DNA of 64,000 bases from Polyangiaceae bacterium (GTDB taxonomy: Bacteria; Myxococcota_A; Polyangia; Polyangiales; Polyangiaceae): positions 186,001-250,000 of the forward strand of contig JADJXL010000002.1 in NCBI GenBank assembly GCA_016715885.1. The letters are read 5' to 3'. This document shows, one piece after another, positions 43,602 to 53,412 of the stretch (the first letter of the stretch is position 1; every line of letters starts with the position of its first letter). The notes under the pieces were generated by a model, which was not told the origin of the DNA, did no database searches, and saw only the letters and a list, made by a program, of their open reading frames with translations. The position numbers and the translations under genes were made by a program.

Positions 43602-44636
43602 TCACCACCAGAGCGTCAAGCCACCACGGAAGAGTCCGCCGCCCGAGGTGTTCGTGGTGCGTCCCGATGCATCGATGTACTCGGGAAGTTTTTCCGAGGC
43701 ATCGTCATTGTTCTTGCCGCCCTTGTGGCCATGATCGTCGTCGATGTCGGTCCGCTTGCGGACAAACCCGAGTAGATCGACGTTGAAGGCGAGACGCTTG
43801 GACAAACGGAACTCGAGGCCCACGCCGAGTTGGCCGCCGAAGTACTTGTAGTCCGCGCCAAACCCGGTGCCGTCGTTCGTCGCCGTGAGGAGCTGGTGGG
43901 GTTGGTCGGAGGTAACGGTCGCACGCGACCAGTTCACGCCGCCCATGAGGTAAAACTGCGTGCGGCTGCGCGGGTTGACGTAAAAGATGCCGTTGAGCGA
44001 GAACGGCATCTCGACGCGATCGAAGCCGTTGTAGTCGGTGCCGCCGATGATGTCGAAACCGGCATCGACTGCGAATCGCGCCCAGGGGCGATAACGCAAG
44101 CTCACACCGAAACCACCCATGCTCGCATCCTGTGAAGCGCCGTCGAAGCGGTCGCGATCGCCGCCGAAGCTGACGCCTTGCAGACGCGCATTGACGCCCC
44201 ATTCGGAGCGCCACGCGCGTGTGACAGGACGAACCATCGGTTTTGCAACGGAGGTGCGAACACGCGTCGTTTTGCGAACGACGACACGGCGAGCGGGCGG
44301 AGGCGGCGGTGCCTTGCGAACGACATGCGTTCGTCCGGGCGCAATGATGATGATTTGCGGCGGAGGACTTGCTGTTTGGCGCGGTTGGTACACGACAACC
44401 GGCGGCGGCGCGTGTCGCGTATCGCGCGCTTGCGGCACAGGCAATGAATCGGCCGGAGGCGGTGGGGGAAGTGCATCGACTTCGGTCGTAACGGTCACTT
44501 CACTGGAGGGTGCTGCTGCGTCTTCCGCCGGGCAAAACCACGCGCCGGGCGGGCAGTTGCCCTCTTGCGCGAACGCGGTAAGCGGTTGGCTCAACGCAGC
44601 GGTCACGATCAAAGCTGGGGTCAAGTAGCGGCGCAT
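43602..44636 (-). CDS. Outer-membrane beta-barrel protein with Pro-rich N-terminus
   Basis: 344 aa from ATG 44636, preceded by GAGGAG. The signal peptide ends AFA|QEG. A Pro/Val/Arg-rich periplasmic linker (about 50-140, PPPPPAD.., VRKAPPPPPARRVVVRK) leads to a C-terminal barrel with alternating strands ending in aromatic residues: GVSLRYRPWARFAVDAGFDI, SLNGIFYVNPRSRTQFYLMGGVNW, GQLGVGLEFRLSKRLAFNVDLLGFV and final GGLTLWW. The terminal Trp suits BAM recognition. The upstream 262-bp gap (44637-44898) is divergent and shows no further gene. Confidence 0.83.
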   Translation of the reverse strand: MRRYLTPALIVTAALSQPLTAFAQEGNCPPGAWFCPAEDAAAPSSEVTVTTEVDALPPPPPADSLPVPQARDTRHAPPPVVVYQPRQTASPPPQIIIIAPGRTHVVRKAPPPPPARRVVVRKTTRVRTSVAKPMVRPVTRAWRSEWGVNARLQGVSFGGDRDRFDGASQDASMGGFGVSLRYRPWARFAVDAGFDIIGGTDYNGFDRVEMPFSLNGIFYVNPRSRTQFYLMGGVNWSRATVTSDQPHQLLTATNDGTGFGADYKYFGGQLGVGLEFRLSKRLAFNVDLLGFVRKRTDIDDDHGHKGGKNNDDASEKLPEYIDASGRTTNTSGGGLFRGGLTLWW

Positions 44637-44898
44637 GGGACAACTCCTCGTTGTTTCTGCTTTTAGCCTAGCAACCGGAATGCCATCGGCCAGGCAGGCT
44701 TTACAGACGGAATGCGCGTGATCTCGTTCCAATCGTCGTGCATCGTTCGCCACGGAGGGCTGTGATGGAAGGTTCACACTTCGCAAAAAGCCCACCGCTA
44801 CTGAACGATACCCCACTTCCAACATCGCCGGCATCAGCAAAACCTCAACGCACATCGAAGTTGCCGACGCCGCACTGTCCCACCCGGTCCGCGCAATC

Positions 44899-46170
44899 AT
44901 GAATGCTCAAACGAAATCTTTGCACCTGCCCGCCGCGAAACCCGTGGCCGTCAATACGCGCCGCGGCACTACGCCCCGCGTCACACTCAAGGCAGGACAT
45001 GTCAGGCCCGTCTGGACTGGACACCCGTGGGTCTTTGCGCAGGCCATCGCGCGAATCGAAGGCGGTGCCGTAGCCGGTGACGAAGTCGTCGTCGTCGACC
45101 CTCATGGCGCCGTGCTCGGTCGAGGGCTCTATACCCCGCGTTCAGCCATTCCCGTACGCATGTTCACGCACGAGGATGCCCCCATCGACGGGGCCCTCCT
45201 TCGTCGGCGTCTCGAACGAGCCATTCAGCATCGGCGTGACCTCGGTCTCCCAAGCCTCGCACATGGACACGAGACCACCGCGTATCGACTCGTTCACGCC
45301 GAGGGAGACGGCCTTCCGGGGCTCGTCGTCGATGTTCTCGGCGACGTCTTGGTCGTTCAAATCGGTACGATTGGCATCAAGCGGCGCGAGGGCATCGTGT
45401 TCGATGTCTTGTCCGAAGCTCTCTCGCCTCGCGCCATCGTCGATCGCACGTCGGCTCAGCTTGCTCGCATGGAAGGCTTCGAGCCTGGCGTGGGCGTCGT
45501 GCGCGGCGACGCTTCGCTCGATCGGTTCAGCTTCATCGAGCGAGGCCTTCGTTACGACATTCCGCTGACGCTCGGTCAAAAGACAGGGTTTTACCTGGAC
45601 CAACGCACGCTTCGAGCTCGCATCGAGCAGCTCTCGCACGGCAAACGAGTGCTCGACGCGTTCTGTTTCGTCGGCACGTTTGCCATGGCGGCTGCTCGCG
45701 GAGGCGCCAGCGAAGTCGTTGCGGTCGACGAAAGCGCGCTGGCTGTCGAAGTTGGTGCCGAGTGCGCGCGGCAAAACGGCCTCGTGGGTCGCATCAAGTT
45801 CGAACGATCCGATGCGCGCAAAGCGCTCGCGCGGGCATCGCAAGAAGGTGGATTCGATCTCGTCATCTGCGATCCGCCGAAGCTCTCGCCGACGCGTGGA
45901 TCGAAAGAGGGAGCTCTCGGCGCCTATCGAGCTCTCGCTGCTGCAGGTTGCAAAGCAACGCGTGCAGGAGGGATCTTCGTGATGTGCTCGTGTTCGAGTG
46001 CGATATCGCTCGACGATCTCACGCGTGCATTGGCGCTCGGAGCGCGTGACGCGCGCATGCACGCGGTCGTGTTCGACAGACACTTCCAGGGGGCCGATCA
46101 TCCGGTGAGCGCAGCATTTCCCGAGGGGCTCTACTTGAAGAGCCTCATCGCGCGCCTCGAGGCTTTGTGA
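44899..46170 (+). CDS. Class I SAM-dependent rRNA methyltransferase, RlmI type
   Basis: 423 aa. An N-terminal PUA-like domain (LKAGHVRPVWTGHPWVFAQAI, GDEVVVVDPHGAVLGRGLY) precedes the RlmI-type linker (YRLVHAEGDGLPGLVVDVLG) and Rossmann methyltransferase domain (LGQKTGFYLDQR, VLDAFCFVGTFAMAAARGGASEVVAVDES, VICDPPKLSPT). The likely target is a cytosine C5 of 23S rRNA, as for RlmI. The HAD hydrolase gene overlaps its stop (GTGA). Confidence 0.92.
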   Translation: MNAQTKSLHLPAAKPVAVNTRRGTTPRVTLKAGHVRPVWTGHPWVFAQAIARIEGGAVAGDEVVVVDPHGAVLGRGLYTPRSAIPVRMFTHEDAPIDGALLRRRLERAIQHRRDLGLPSLAHGHETTAYRLVHAEGDGLPGLVVDVLGDVLVVQIGTIGIKRREGIVFDVLSEALSPRAIVDRTSAQLARMEGFEPGVGVVRGDASLDRFSFIERGLRYDIPLTLGQKTGFYLDQRTLRARIEQLSHGKRVLDAFCFVGTFAMAAARGGASEVVAVDESALAVEVGAECARQNGLVGRIKFERSDARKALARASQEGGFDLVICDPPKLSPTRGSKEGALGAYRALAAAGCKATRAGGIFVMCSCSSAISLDDLTRALALGARDARMHAVVFDRHFQGADHPVSAAFPEGLYLKSLIARLEAL

Positions 46171-46994
46171 CGAAGTCGCCGCGTCCGCTGTCCGCGCTTT
46201 CGAACGCCGAGGCCAAGCGCCTCACCGGGCTCGTCTTCGATCTCGATGACACCGTGCTCGACCATGGCGCGTTGACCGAGGAAGCGTACTCGGCACTTTT
46301 TCGCATGCGTGAAGCGGGATTGCGTCTCGTCGCGTGCACCGGGCGTCCGGCGGGCTGGGCCGAAGTGCTCTTGCGTCAATGGCCGATCGATGCGGCCGTC
46401 GCTGAAAACGGTGCCGTAGGGCTCGTCAAGCGGACGCAGCACGCTGGTGCGTCACGCATCGAAACGATGTTCCCGACAAACCCCGATGCGATGCGTGCCG
46501 AACGAGAGGAGCTTCTGCGGCTTGCCCACGAGCTCGTGGTTCGTTTTCCCGAAGCTGCGCTCGCAGACGACAACGCCGCTCGCTGGACGGATGTCACGAT
46601 CGATATTGGCGAGCATCGAAGCGTTGGAGCTGAAGTCATTGCGGCGATGCGATCCGACGCGCGCTCGCGAGGTGTCGTCACGTTTGTCTCGAGCGTCCAC
46701 TTGCACCTATCGTTCACCGCAGGAGACAAGGCCTCGGGCACGCTTCGGTTGCTGCAAGCCCGGTTTGGCGAGTCAAGTGAAACGGCTTGCAGCGCGAATG
46801 CATTCGTTGGCGACAGCGGCAACGACGCAAGCGCCTTTTCCGTTTTTCAAACTACATTCGGCGTGTCAAATGTAACGAAGTACCTATCTTCTCTGCCCGA
46901 TCCCCCCAAATTCGTCATGAAAAACGCGATGGGAGCGGGCTTTGCGGAACTGGCGAAGCACCTGGTCGCCCTGCGGGGAAGTGCTTCGAGCTGA
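46167..46994 (+). CDS. HAD family phosphatase
   Basis: 275 aa with GTG start coupled to the preceding stop (GTGA). HAD motifs: nucleophile FDLDDTVLDHG (Asp25, Asp27), motif II CTGRPAGW, the capping lysine within GDKASGTLRLL, and GDSGNDASAF for metal binding. The mid-region cap suggests a Cof/mannosyl-3-phosphoglycerate-phosphatase-like subfamily (type IIB). Substrate is unknown. Confidence 0.9.
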   Translation: MTKSPRPLSALSNAEAKRLTGLVFDLDDTVLDHGALTEEAYSALFRMREAGLRLVACTGRPAGWAEVLLRQWPIDAAVAENGAVGLVKRTQHAGASRIETMFPTNPDAMRAEREELLRLAHELVVRFPEAALADDNAARWTDVTIDIGEHRSVGAEVIAAMRSDARSRGVVTFVSSVHLHLSFTAGDKASGTLRLLQARFGESSETACSANAFVGDSGNDASAFSVFQTTFGVSNVTKYLSSLPDPPKFVMKNAMGAGFAELAKHLVALRGSASS

Positions 46995-47004
46995 CGTTGC
47001 GCGT

Positions 47005-47028
47005 TAGCAATTGTGGCCCAAATTGCTA
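47005..47028. repeat. Perfect 8-bp inverted repeat after HAD gene
   Basis: TAGCAATT, an 8-nt spacer (GTGGCCCA), then AATTGCTA. It starts 10 bp after the HAD stop, within the 224-bp gap before the DUF2378 kinase. No T-tract follows, so it is either a weak transcript end or an operator-like site. It is AT-rich compared with its surroundings. Confidence 0.5.
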
Positions 47029-47218
47029 TGCCAACGATCGCTGACGATGGTGCAGTTTAGGAAGGTGCAACAAATTTTTCTGTGGTTCGATATGTTCGCA
47101 GGCCCGAAGTGGCTCACCACCCGGCAACATGGATAGACTAGCGGCTCTGCCACGAGGTGTGGCCGCGGGTTGTTCACCGAGGCGGTTCCACGTGGATCGG
47201 CGCATGTTCATCGGTTGA

Positions 47219-49126
47219 ATGGCATCTCGCACCCCCGCTCCTGGCGCAATCGTCGACAACAAGTACCGCCTTGCTGAACGCATTGGTGGTGGCGGGATGG
47301 GTCACGTCTTCAAGGCCGAGAACGTGCTCGCCGGGCGATCGGTGGCGATCAAGTTCTTGCACCCCGAGCTTGCGGAAAACTCCGAGCTTGCGCAGCGATT
47401 TTTCCAAGAGGCGCAAGCCGTCAACCGCATTCGCCATCCGAACATCGTCGACGTCATCGACGCGGGCGTAGGGGAAATGGGCCCCTACATCGTGATGGAG
47501 CATCTCGAGGGCGAGGCGGTTGGTTCATCGCTGCAGCGGCTTGGAAGATTCGAGCTCGATGGGGCAGTCGCGACGGTCATTCCCATTCTCGAGGCGCTCG
47601 ATGCGGCGCATCGCGTGGGCATCATCCACCGCGATCTCAAGCCGGAGAACGTGTTCATCGCGTATGACCCTGGGCGTGGTCAAGCCGTCGTGCGGCTCTT
47701 GGATTTCGGCATCGCAAAGGTGATCGATTCGAACGGCCCTTCGCCGCGCACGCGCACGGGCGTGGTGTTTGGCACGCCCGACTATTTGTCACCGGAGCAA
47801 GCGACGGGAGATGCTCCGATCGATGGTCGCAGTGATCTTTTCGCCGTTGGCGTACTTCTCTACGAGCTGCTCACGGGCACGCGACCTTTTCGAGCACCAA
47901 CGGCTGTAGCTACGGCGTTCCGCGTCGTTCACGCCGAAGCTCCGACGCTCGCTGCTGCGGGTGTGAATGTCGACTCGCGTCTCGAAGCAGTCGTTGCTCG
48001 GCTTCTGCAAAAGGATCCGATGAAGCGTTACGCGACTGCGGGCGAAGTTGCGCGTGAGCTCGAGAAGTTTTGTCCCGATCCGGCGCGACGCGTTTTGGCG
48101 CTCGGCAGGATCATCAACATCAATCGTCGCATCGCGCTGACGCCGCCTCATCCAACCGGCATGGGTGCTTCGCCTGGTGTCGCTTCTCCGCCGCCGCCTC
48201 CACCTCCGATGTCGCTTGGAGACTTCGAGCGACCGTTGCCCTCGGCGCGCGAGCCGATGTCGGTAGGCGCGATGCGATCGGGGCCTCGCTCGACGTACGA
48301 CATGCCTGCTCCGTCGGTTCCGCATGCATCCACGCGTGTGGTGCCGATGGCAGCGTCGGTGCGCAGCGTTGATTCTGGGCAGTCGTCGCGTGGAGATCAC
48401 AGCCATGCAACACGCGTCAGTGCCGAACCCGTGGCTTCGCCGCCGGCCCCGCGCATACCGGTCAACCAGCGCATTTCTACGCTGACGAGCGCGCCGAACC
48501 TCCTCGGCTCGATGGCGGGCAGTCCGCCCGCTGCAAAGCCTGTGCGTGCCATGTCTGCGCGCTTTCCGGGCATGTACCAAGTGCGCGGTGCTGTGCTGCG
48601 AGCTGTCGACAAAGCGCTCATCGAGGATGCGGGACCGAAGGTGCGCGAGCAGATCATTGGTCAGCTTCCGCAGCGGTATGCGGACGATTTCCTCAACGAC
48701 TCCATCAACGCGCTCGTTGCGTACGATCTCGAAGCGCTCGACGCATACATGGACTTGGCGACGTCGCTCTCGCTTCACGAGCCGAATCGGTGGCGTGCAC
48801 TGGGGCGATCGGCGATCGGGGGGGAGTTGCATAACACCGTGCGCAGCGTGCTCAGGCCAGCACCGGATCTGCAGATCGCCATTCGCCGAGGCATCTCCAT
48901 TTGGTCGCGCCTGTTCAGCTTTGGCACATGGAAGATCGGCTCGTCGGCGCCGGGCCGCGTGCTGCTCCAGGTTGGCGAGTTCGATCCTGCGTCACTCGCG
49001 CTCCGCTTGTGGGTCGTAGGAGTCGTCGAAGAAACGGCTCGTCGGGCTGCGAGTTACGATGTGCGAGTGAATATCGCTGCTGGTGAAGCGGCGTTTTCGC
49101 CGGAGCTGGCTTGCGAGCTTTCATGA
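47219..49126 (+). CDS. Ser/Thr protein kinase with C-terminal DUF2378 domain
   Basis: 635 aa. Kinase domain 17-285: IGGGGMGHVFKA (22-33), VAIK Lys45, HRDLKPEN (Asp139), LDFGIAKV (162-164) and GTPDYLSPEQA. A Pro/Ser-rich linker (about 305-440, with seven consecutive Pro) precedes a domain matching the myxobacterial DUF2378 family: MYQVRGAVLRAVDKALIEDAG, QRYADDFLNDSINALVAYDLEALDAYM and GRSAIGGELHNTV. No membrane span, so cytoplasmic. A strong intrinsic terminator follows. Confidence 0.93.
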   Translation: MASRTPAPGAIVDNKYRLAERIGGGGMGHVFKAENVLAGRSVAIKFLHPELAENSELAQRFFQEAQAVNRIRHPNIVDVIDAGVGEMGPYIVMEHLEGEAVGSSLQRLGRFELDGAVATVIPILEALDAAHRVGIIHRDLKPENVFIAYDPGRGQAVVRLLDFGIAKVIDSNGPSPRTRTGVVFGTPDYLSPEQATGDAPIDGRSDLFAVGVLLYELLTGTRPFRAPTAVATAFRVVHAEAPTLAAAGVNVDSRLEAVVARLLQKDPMKRYATAGEVARELEKFCPDPARRVLALGRIININRRIALTPPHPTGMGASPGVASPPPPPPPMSLGDFERPLPSAREPMSVGAMRSGPRSTYDMPAPSVPHASTRVVPMAASVRSVDSGQSSRGDHSHATRVSAEPVASPPAPRIPVNQRISTLTSAPNLLGSMAGSPPAAKPVRAMSARFPGMYQVRGAVLRAVDKALIEDAGPKVREQIIGQLPQRYADDFLNDSINALVAYDLEALDAYMDLATSLSLHEPNRWRALGRSAIGGELHNTVRSVLRPAPDLQIAIRRGISIWSRLFSFGTWKIGSSAPGRVLLQVGEFDPASLALRLWVVGVVEETARRAASYDVRVNIAAGEAAFSPELACELS

Positions 49127-49128
49127 GC

Positions 49129-49160
49129 GATGTGCCCGAGTTTGTTCGGGCACATCATTT
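49129..49160 (+). terminator. Intrinsic terminator after DUF2378 kinase
   Basis: Perfect 11-bp stem GATGTGCCCGA / TCGGGCACATC with a 6-nt loop, followed by ATTTG. It starts 3 bp after the kinase stop and lies before the convergent zinc-ribbon gene, so it may act in both directions. Confidence 0.8.
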
Positions 49161-49187
49161 GTAGCTCAAACGATTCGAGACGATGGG

Positions 49188-49790
49188 TCAGGTGGGCTTT
49201 TCGGCCTGGAAACAGGTCCGGCAATACACCTTCTGGCCTTCGGCGGGTTTGAACGGGACCGTTGCTGCGGCGCCGCATGCTGCGCACGTGATGTCGGTCG
49301 ACATGCGATTTCGTTGGTGCCCGGGGGCAGCAGCCGAAGTTCGACCAGCACCCAGTCGTTCACGATTCGGGCGCAGCGCACCGTTGTGTTTGTCGTTGTG
49401 AAACGAAGGCGCGCGGTAGTTGCCATCGCTCGCAGGTCCACGGCGCGAAAACGTCGGCTTCAGCGACCAGCCGCGTGACGTGTGCCCAGCGAAGTGAGGA
49501 TCGGGCATGGGGCTTCGGTATTCATTTACGTCGCCGGTGCTTCGACCCACCCACCCGCCGCCGTTTTGATTGGGTTGGCGTGGCGCGCGCCCATGGCGGG
49601 CCGGCGTGCGAGACGAGGCATCGGAACCTCGTCGCTCGTTGTTCGATGCGTTCGCACGCCAGCACGGTTTGCACATCGTGGGTGGCGTCGTGATCCCGCG
49701 CTCGGCGCGGGCTGCTGCGGCTGCGGCCGAAAAAACGAACGTCACACCGCAACTCGCACAAACTATGTCCTCGTCTTTGGGCTGCTCCAT
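49188..49790 (-). CDS. Double zinc-ribbon protein (CxxC-x17-CxxC)
   Basis: 200 aa from ATG 49790 (MEQPKDEDIVCASCG); GTG 49826 would add 12 residues. N-terminal ribbon: CASC..CKPC with F/Y aromatic spacing, like the probable zinc-ribbon (zf-Tbcl) family. A basic, Gly/Arg/Asn-rich, disordered middle (about 45-155) follows. The C-terminal ribbon is CAAC-x17-CRTC, exactly the CxxC-x17-CxxC spacing. Such proteins probably bind RNA or DNA; no experimental role is known to me. Confidence 0.82.
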   Translation of the reverse strand: MEQPKDEDIVCASCGVTFVFSAAAAAARAERGITTPPTMCKPCWRANASNNERRGSDASSRTPARHGRAPRQPNQNGGGWVGRSTGDVNEYRSPMPDPHFAGHTSRGWSLKPTFSRRGPASDGNYRAPSFHNDKHNGALRPNRERLGAGRTSAAAPGHQRNRMSTDITCAACGAAATVPFKPAEGQKVYCRTCFQAEKPT

Positions 49791-50209
49791 GGATTTCGGC
49801 TGTTCCTTGGCCGGCGTTTCCGTCACGACCCGTGATACATGGCTTTTGCCACCGAGGTATACCCAGCACAGGGCATGCCTCACGGTGCTCTCGCGGGCAC
49901 GGTGTTGACCTTTCCGGGTCGAATCGTGCCGTAGTACGAGCGCGATCGCGTGGAAGTCAGGGTGGCATGTGCCCTTCTCGGGTCAAGAGGCCTGATTTTC
50001 TCCGTCCCGAGGAAAATCGTGCTTGGCGAATTGCACCTCGGATTCCCAAGGGTCGCAGCGTGTTGCCTGCGCTCCAATCGGTACGCGCCCATGACGATGT
50101 GTCGCGTGTAGTTTCGAGAGTGCTACAAGGGGCGGGGCGGCCTGCTTCGTCAATCGCGATCGCAGGCCAATTTCGCGCGCAACGACAGCGAGATCATTGA
50201 AACCACGCG
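49791..50209. other. 419-bp divergent intergenic region
   Basis: It lies between the zinc-ribbon gene (minus) and the KOW protein gene (plus). Frames in both strands are Arg/Ser/His-rich shadow-like translations without ribosome-binding sites. No tRNA, repeat or convincing promoter was seen. Confidence 0.5.
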
Positions 50210-51607
50210 ATGAGCCACGTTCCTCTGCATCTGTCGGTCACGGACTTCGACGCCTACGCGCCCGAAAAGGCGACGTCGAAGGCATATTCGCGTCCGCGTC
50301 TCGAAGTCAAACAGCGCTTTCTTTCGTGGGCGCGTGCCGTTGTCGCTCGTCTCGCTGCGCTCGGAATCAGCGTCGACGTGCATGGATCGGACGAGCACCC
50401 GACACTGCGCAACAAGAGTCGCGTCGACTGTCAGTGGGTGTTTTTTTCGCGTGACCGCGTCGCCAGAGACGAGCTTGATCGGCTCCTCGATGCTGGTCGA
50501 ACGATCTCGGCCGCCATCGATGATCCGAGCCCGTTTGCTCGTCATGCATTTCTCGCCCTCCGGCTGGACTCGCTGCGCGTCGAGGTGTGTTTCGCCGTGC
50601 ATCCCGAGGCGCAGGTCGACATCGACAACTTGCGCGCGCGTCTTTCGGCGAAGGCCGAAGCGCGTGAAGGCGTCCAAGCACTTTCGGCCGAGCTCACGAC
50701 AGCACTACATGCGCTACCCGACGAGTTTGCCATTGGAGTCGGGGACGAACGCATTGCCGCGCATGCAGCCACGCCAGCGGTGATCGAGACGATGCTCGAA
50801 CGTGCCGCGGAAGGACAGGTTCCTCTTTGGATCGGCTGGTCGGTGCCTCGCGACGTTGCGCTCGAACACGTCGATACGATTGGCGAACAACTCGAAGACG
50901 CGCTCATCGCGCTCGCTCCGATCTACGTGCTCGTGAGTTGGTCGCGACAAAACGATCACATCGCGCTCGATCGACGCTTGGAAGGCATCGAGCGTGAACG
51001 TGCTCGGACACATGCCGAAGTCGAAGCGCAAACGGAGAAGTGGCGTGCCGAGCAAGCGGCAGCTCGTGAGCGATCGCTTTCCGAAGCGCGAGCGCGCGGC
51101 GAAAATGAACATCCGCGGCATCACGGACCGGGCTTTGGTCGTGGACCCGGAGGTCCGCGGCGTCCACAGCTCGACTCGCTCTTCAAACCCGGCTCTGCGG
51201 CTGCGGGGGATCGCGAACGGCGTGAGGTTCGGGATGCCGAACCAAAGAAAGCCGCTGCAACGCCGGCGGGGCGAGGGCGTGAGCAAGGCGAAACGACGCC
51301 GCGTCCGCGCCCCGTGGCCCCCGTCGAGCACGGACCCGAGCAACCGTCGCGTATTTCAATCCAAACCTCTTCGGCTCCTTCGCCCACGACCATCGAAAAA
51401 GGTGCACGTGTGCGCGTTTTGCGTGGCGCATTCGCCGAGAAAATCGGCGTTGTGAACGAGCTGGACGGGCGCGGTGGAGCGCGCGTCATGCTCGGCCTGC
51501 TCTCGACGCGTATCGACACCACGGATCTCGTCCTCGTGCCGGATGCGCGCGAACGACCGGCACTTCAAAGCTCGCATCGCAAGCCCGCTACGCCAAAGGC
51601 GCGCTAA
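50210..51607 (+). CDS. Protein with C-terminal KOW motif
   Basis: 465 aa. The N-terminal 215 residues form a mixed fold (LHLSVTDFDAYAPEKATSK, LEVKQRFLSWARAVVARLAALGISVDVHGSDEHP, VPLWIGWSVPRDVALEHVD) that I cannot name; the last resembles repeated beta-alpha units. A charged coiled coil (about 250-300, ERERARTHAEVEAQTEKWRAEQ) and a disordered Gly/Arg-rich part follow. The C-terminal KOW/SH3-like unit (GARVRVLRGAFAEKIGVVNELDG, about 400-440) is typical of transcription or translation factors. A nucleic-acid role is likely. The stop overlaps the next start (TAATG). Confidence 0.8.
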   Translation: MSHVPLHLSVTDFDAYAPEKATSKAYSRPRLEVKQRFLSWARAVVARLAALGISVDVHGSDEHPTLRNKSRVDCQWVFFSRDRVARDELDRLLDAGRTISAAIDDPSPFARHAFLALRLDSLRVEVCFAVHPEAQVDIDNLRARLSAKAEAREGVQALSAELTTALHALPDEFAIGVGDERIAAHAATPAVIETMLERAAEGQVPLWIGWSVPRDVALEHVDTIGEQLEDALIALAPIYVLVSWSRQNDHIALDRRLEGIERERARTHAEVEAQTEKWRAEQAAARERSLSEARARGENEHPRHHGPGFGRGPGGPRRPQLDSLFKPGSAAAGDRERREVRDAEPKKAAATPAGRGREQGETTPRPRPVAPVEHGPEQPSRISIQTSSAPSPTTIEKGARVRVLRGAFAEKIGVVNELDGRGGARVMLGLLSTRIDTTDLVLVPDARERPALQSSHRKPATPKAR

Positions 51608-53412
51608 TGCCGTCCGAACATCGCCCGAAGTACGTCGTCGGCCTCGGCGCGCAGTTTCGCCGCAACTTGGGCCTCTACGCGGCCGGAGCTGCGTTCCTCG
51701 CGGCGCAGCAGTTTCTCATGGCACGTCGCGACTTCCTCGTTCGCGATGCCGTCAACGCTGCTGAAGCTGCGCTCGCAGATGCCGCCGTTCGCGATGCGAT
51801 CTTCATCCTCGTCGTCAGCATCGCGGCGTTCGTCGTTCGAGTCGCATCGCGAATCACGATGTTCACCGGCGGACGCAACGTCGAGTACGAGCTGCGAGCT
51901 GCGCTGCTCGATCACCTGCACAAGCTCGGCCCCGCCTTTTTCCGTAAGATGCCGACTGGCGACATCATGAGTCGCGCGACGAGTGATCTGCAGCAAGTGC
52001 GCCTGCTCTTGGGGTTCGGCATCCTCAATGTCGTCAATGCGGTGCTTGCGTTCGGCAGCGCCATCTTCGTGATGCTCAGCAACAGCGTACGCCTCACACT
52101 CGCGTCGCTCATCACGCTACCGCTCTTGATGCTCGTCACGCGCTCGTTCTCGACGCGCATGTTTCAGCGCATGCGCCAGAACCAGGAAGCGCTTGGCAAG
52201 ATGAGCGATCGCGTTCTTGCGAGCCTCGCGGGTGTGCGCGTCGTGCGTTCGTTTGCGCTCGAAGAAGCAGAGAAGACGACGTTTCGCGCGGCAAACGACG
52301 ACTACATCGCGAAGAGCTTGTCGCTTGCCCGACTGCGCGGATCGATGCAGCCCATCATGGGCGCGGTGCTCACCGTAGGTATGCTCGTCGTGTTTTTCTA
52401 CGGCGGGCATCTCGTGTTTCACAAAGAGATGTCGAAGGGAGAGTTCCTTTCGTTCCACCTCGCTCTTGGTCGGCTCGTCTGGCCCATGCTCGCGATTGGG
52501 TTCGTCACGTCGATCGTTCAACGCGGGCGCGCGAGCTACGCACGGCTTCATCAAATCTTCGAAGCGGTGCCCGAGGTCGTCGACGGACCCCTTCCTGCGC
52601 CCTCTTCCGTGAAAGGTTCGCTTCGCGTCGAGGGATTGTCGTTCGCGTACGGCGATCGCAAGGTGCTCGATGGCGTATCTTTCGAGGTTCCTGCGGGTAA
52701 ATCGCTTGCCATCGTAGGTCGCACGGGTTCGGGCAAGAGCACCGTGGCAACGCTGCTTCCGCGACTTCTTCCGACGCCAAAACGTTCCATTTTTCTCGAC
52801 GACGCAGATGTGTGCGATCTACCCGTGGAGACGGTTCGTCGGAGCATTGGATACGCGCAACAGGATGCGTTTCTTTTCTCCACGACGGTTGCGCAAAACA
52901 TCGGCTACGTGCTCGACGATGCAGACTCGCCTGAGGCCATGGCGAAGATTCGCGCTGCTGCATCCGAGGCTGGAGTGCTCGACGAAATCGAGGGTTTGCC
53001 CGATGGGTTCGACACGGTCGTCGGTGAGCGCGGCGTGCAATTATCGGGCGGGCAACGTCAGCGCATTGCGCTCGCGCGAGCGCTGCTTCGTGAGCCACGC
53101 GTGCTCGTGCTCGACGATCCTCTCTCCGCCGTGGATGCGAAGACGGAAGCGGCGATCCTCGGTGCGATCGAAAGGCAGGCGGCGAAGTGCACCATGGTGC
53201 TCATCACGCATCGCGTGGCTGCGGCGAAAAGATGTGACCGCATCGTCGTGCTCGAGCGTGGTCGAGTCGTCGAAGAGGGGACGCACGACGAGCTCGTGGT
53301 TGCAGGTGGCGTGTACGCATCGTTTGCCGAGGAACAAGAAATCGAAGCGAAACTCGCGGAGTTCGGAGCCGAAGACATTCCGTCGTCGATCATGGAGGCG
53401 CAGGTCGCATGA
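51607..53412 (+). CDS. ABC exporter subunit A, degenerate catalytic site
   Basis: 601 aa: six-helix permease domain (about 1-310) fused to an ATPase domain. Walker A GRTGSGKST, Q-loop YAQQDAF, signature LSGGQRQRIALARAL, Walker B VLVLDDPLSAVD. The residue after the Walker B Asp is Asp instead of the catalytic Glu, as in one half of heterodimeric exporters. Its ATG is within the stop of the KOW gene, and the next ABC gene overlaps its stop. Confidence 0.93.
   Translation: MPSEHRPKYVVGLGAQFRRNLGLYAAGAAFLAAQQFLMARRDFLVRDAVNAAEAALADAAVRDAIFILVVSIAAFVVRVASRITMFTGGRNVEYELRAALLDHLHKLGPAFFRKMPTGDIMSRATSDLQQVRLLLGFGILNVVNAVLAFGSAIFVMLSNSVRLTLASLITLPLLMLVTRSFSTRMFQRMRQNQEALGKMSDRVLASLAGVRVVRSFALEEAEKTTFRAANDDYIAKSLSLARLRGSMQPIMGAVLTVGMLVVFFYGGHLVFHKEMSKGEFLSFHLALGRLVWPMLAIGFVTSIVQRGRASYARLHQIFEAVPEVVDGPLPAPSSVKGSLRVEGLSFAYGDRKVLDGVSFEVPAGKSLAIVGRTGSGKSTVATLLPRLLPTPKRSIFLDDADVCDLPVETVRRSIGYAQQDAFLFSTTVAQNIGYVLDDADSPEAMAKIRAAASEAGVLDEIEGLPDGFDTVVGERGVQLSGGQRQRIALARALLREPRVLVLDDPLSAVDAKTEAAILGAIERQAAKCTMVLITHRVAAAKRCDRIVVLERGRVVEEGTHDELVVAGGVYASFAEEQEIEAKLAEFGAEDIPSSIMEAQVA

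Noticed and set aside
49832..50200. Plus-strand frame of 122 codons in the zinc-ribbon/KOW gap
   Set aside because: Arg/Ser-rich random-like translation, no start signal, no domain.
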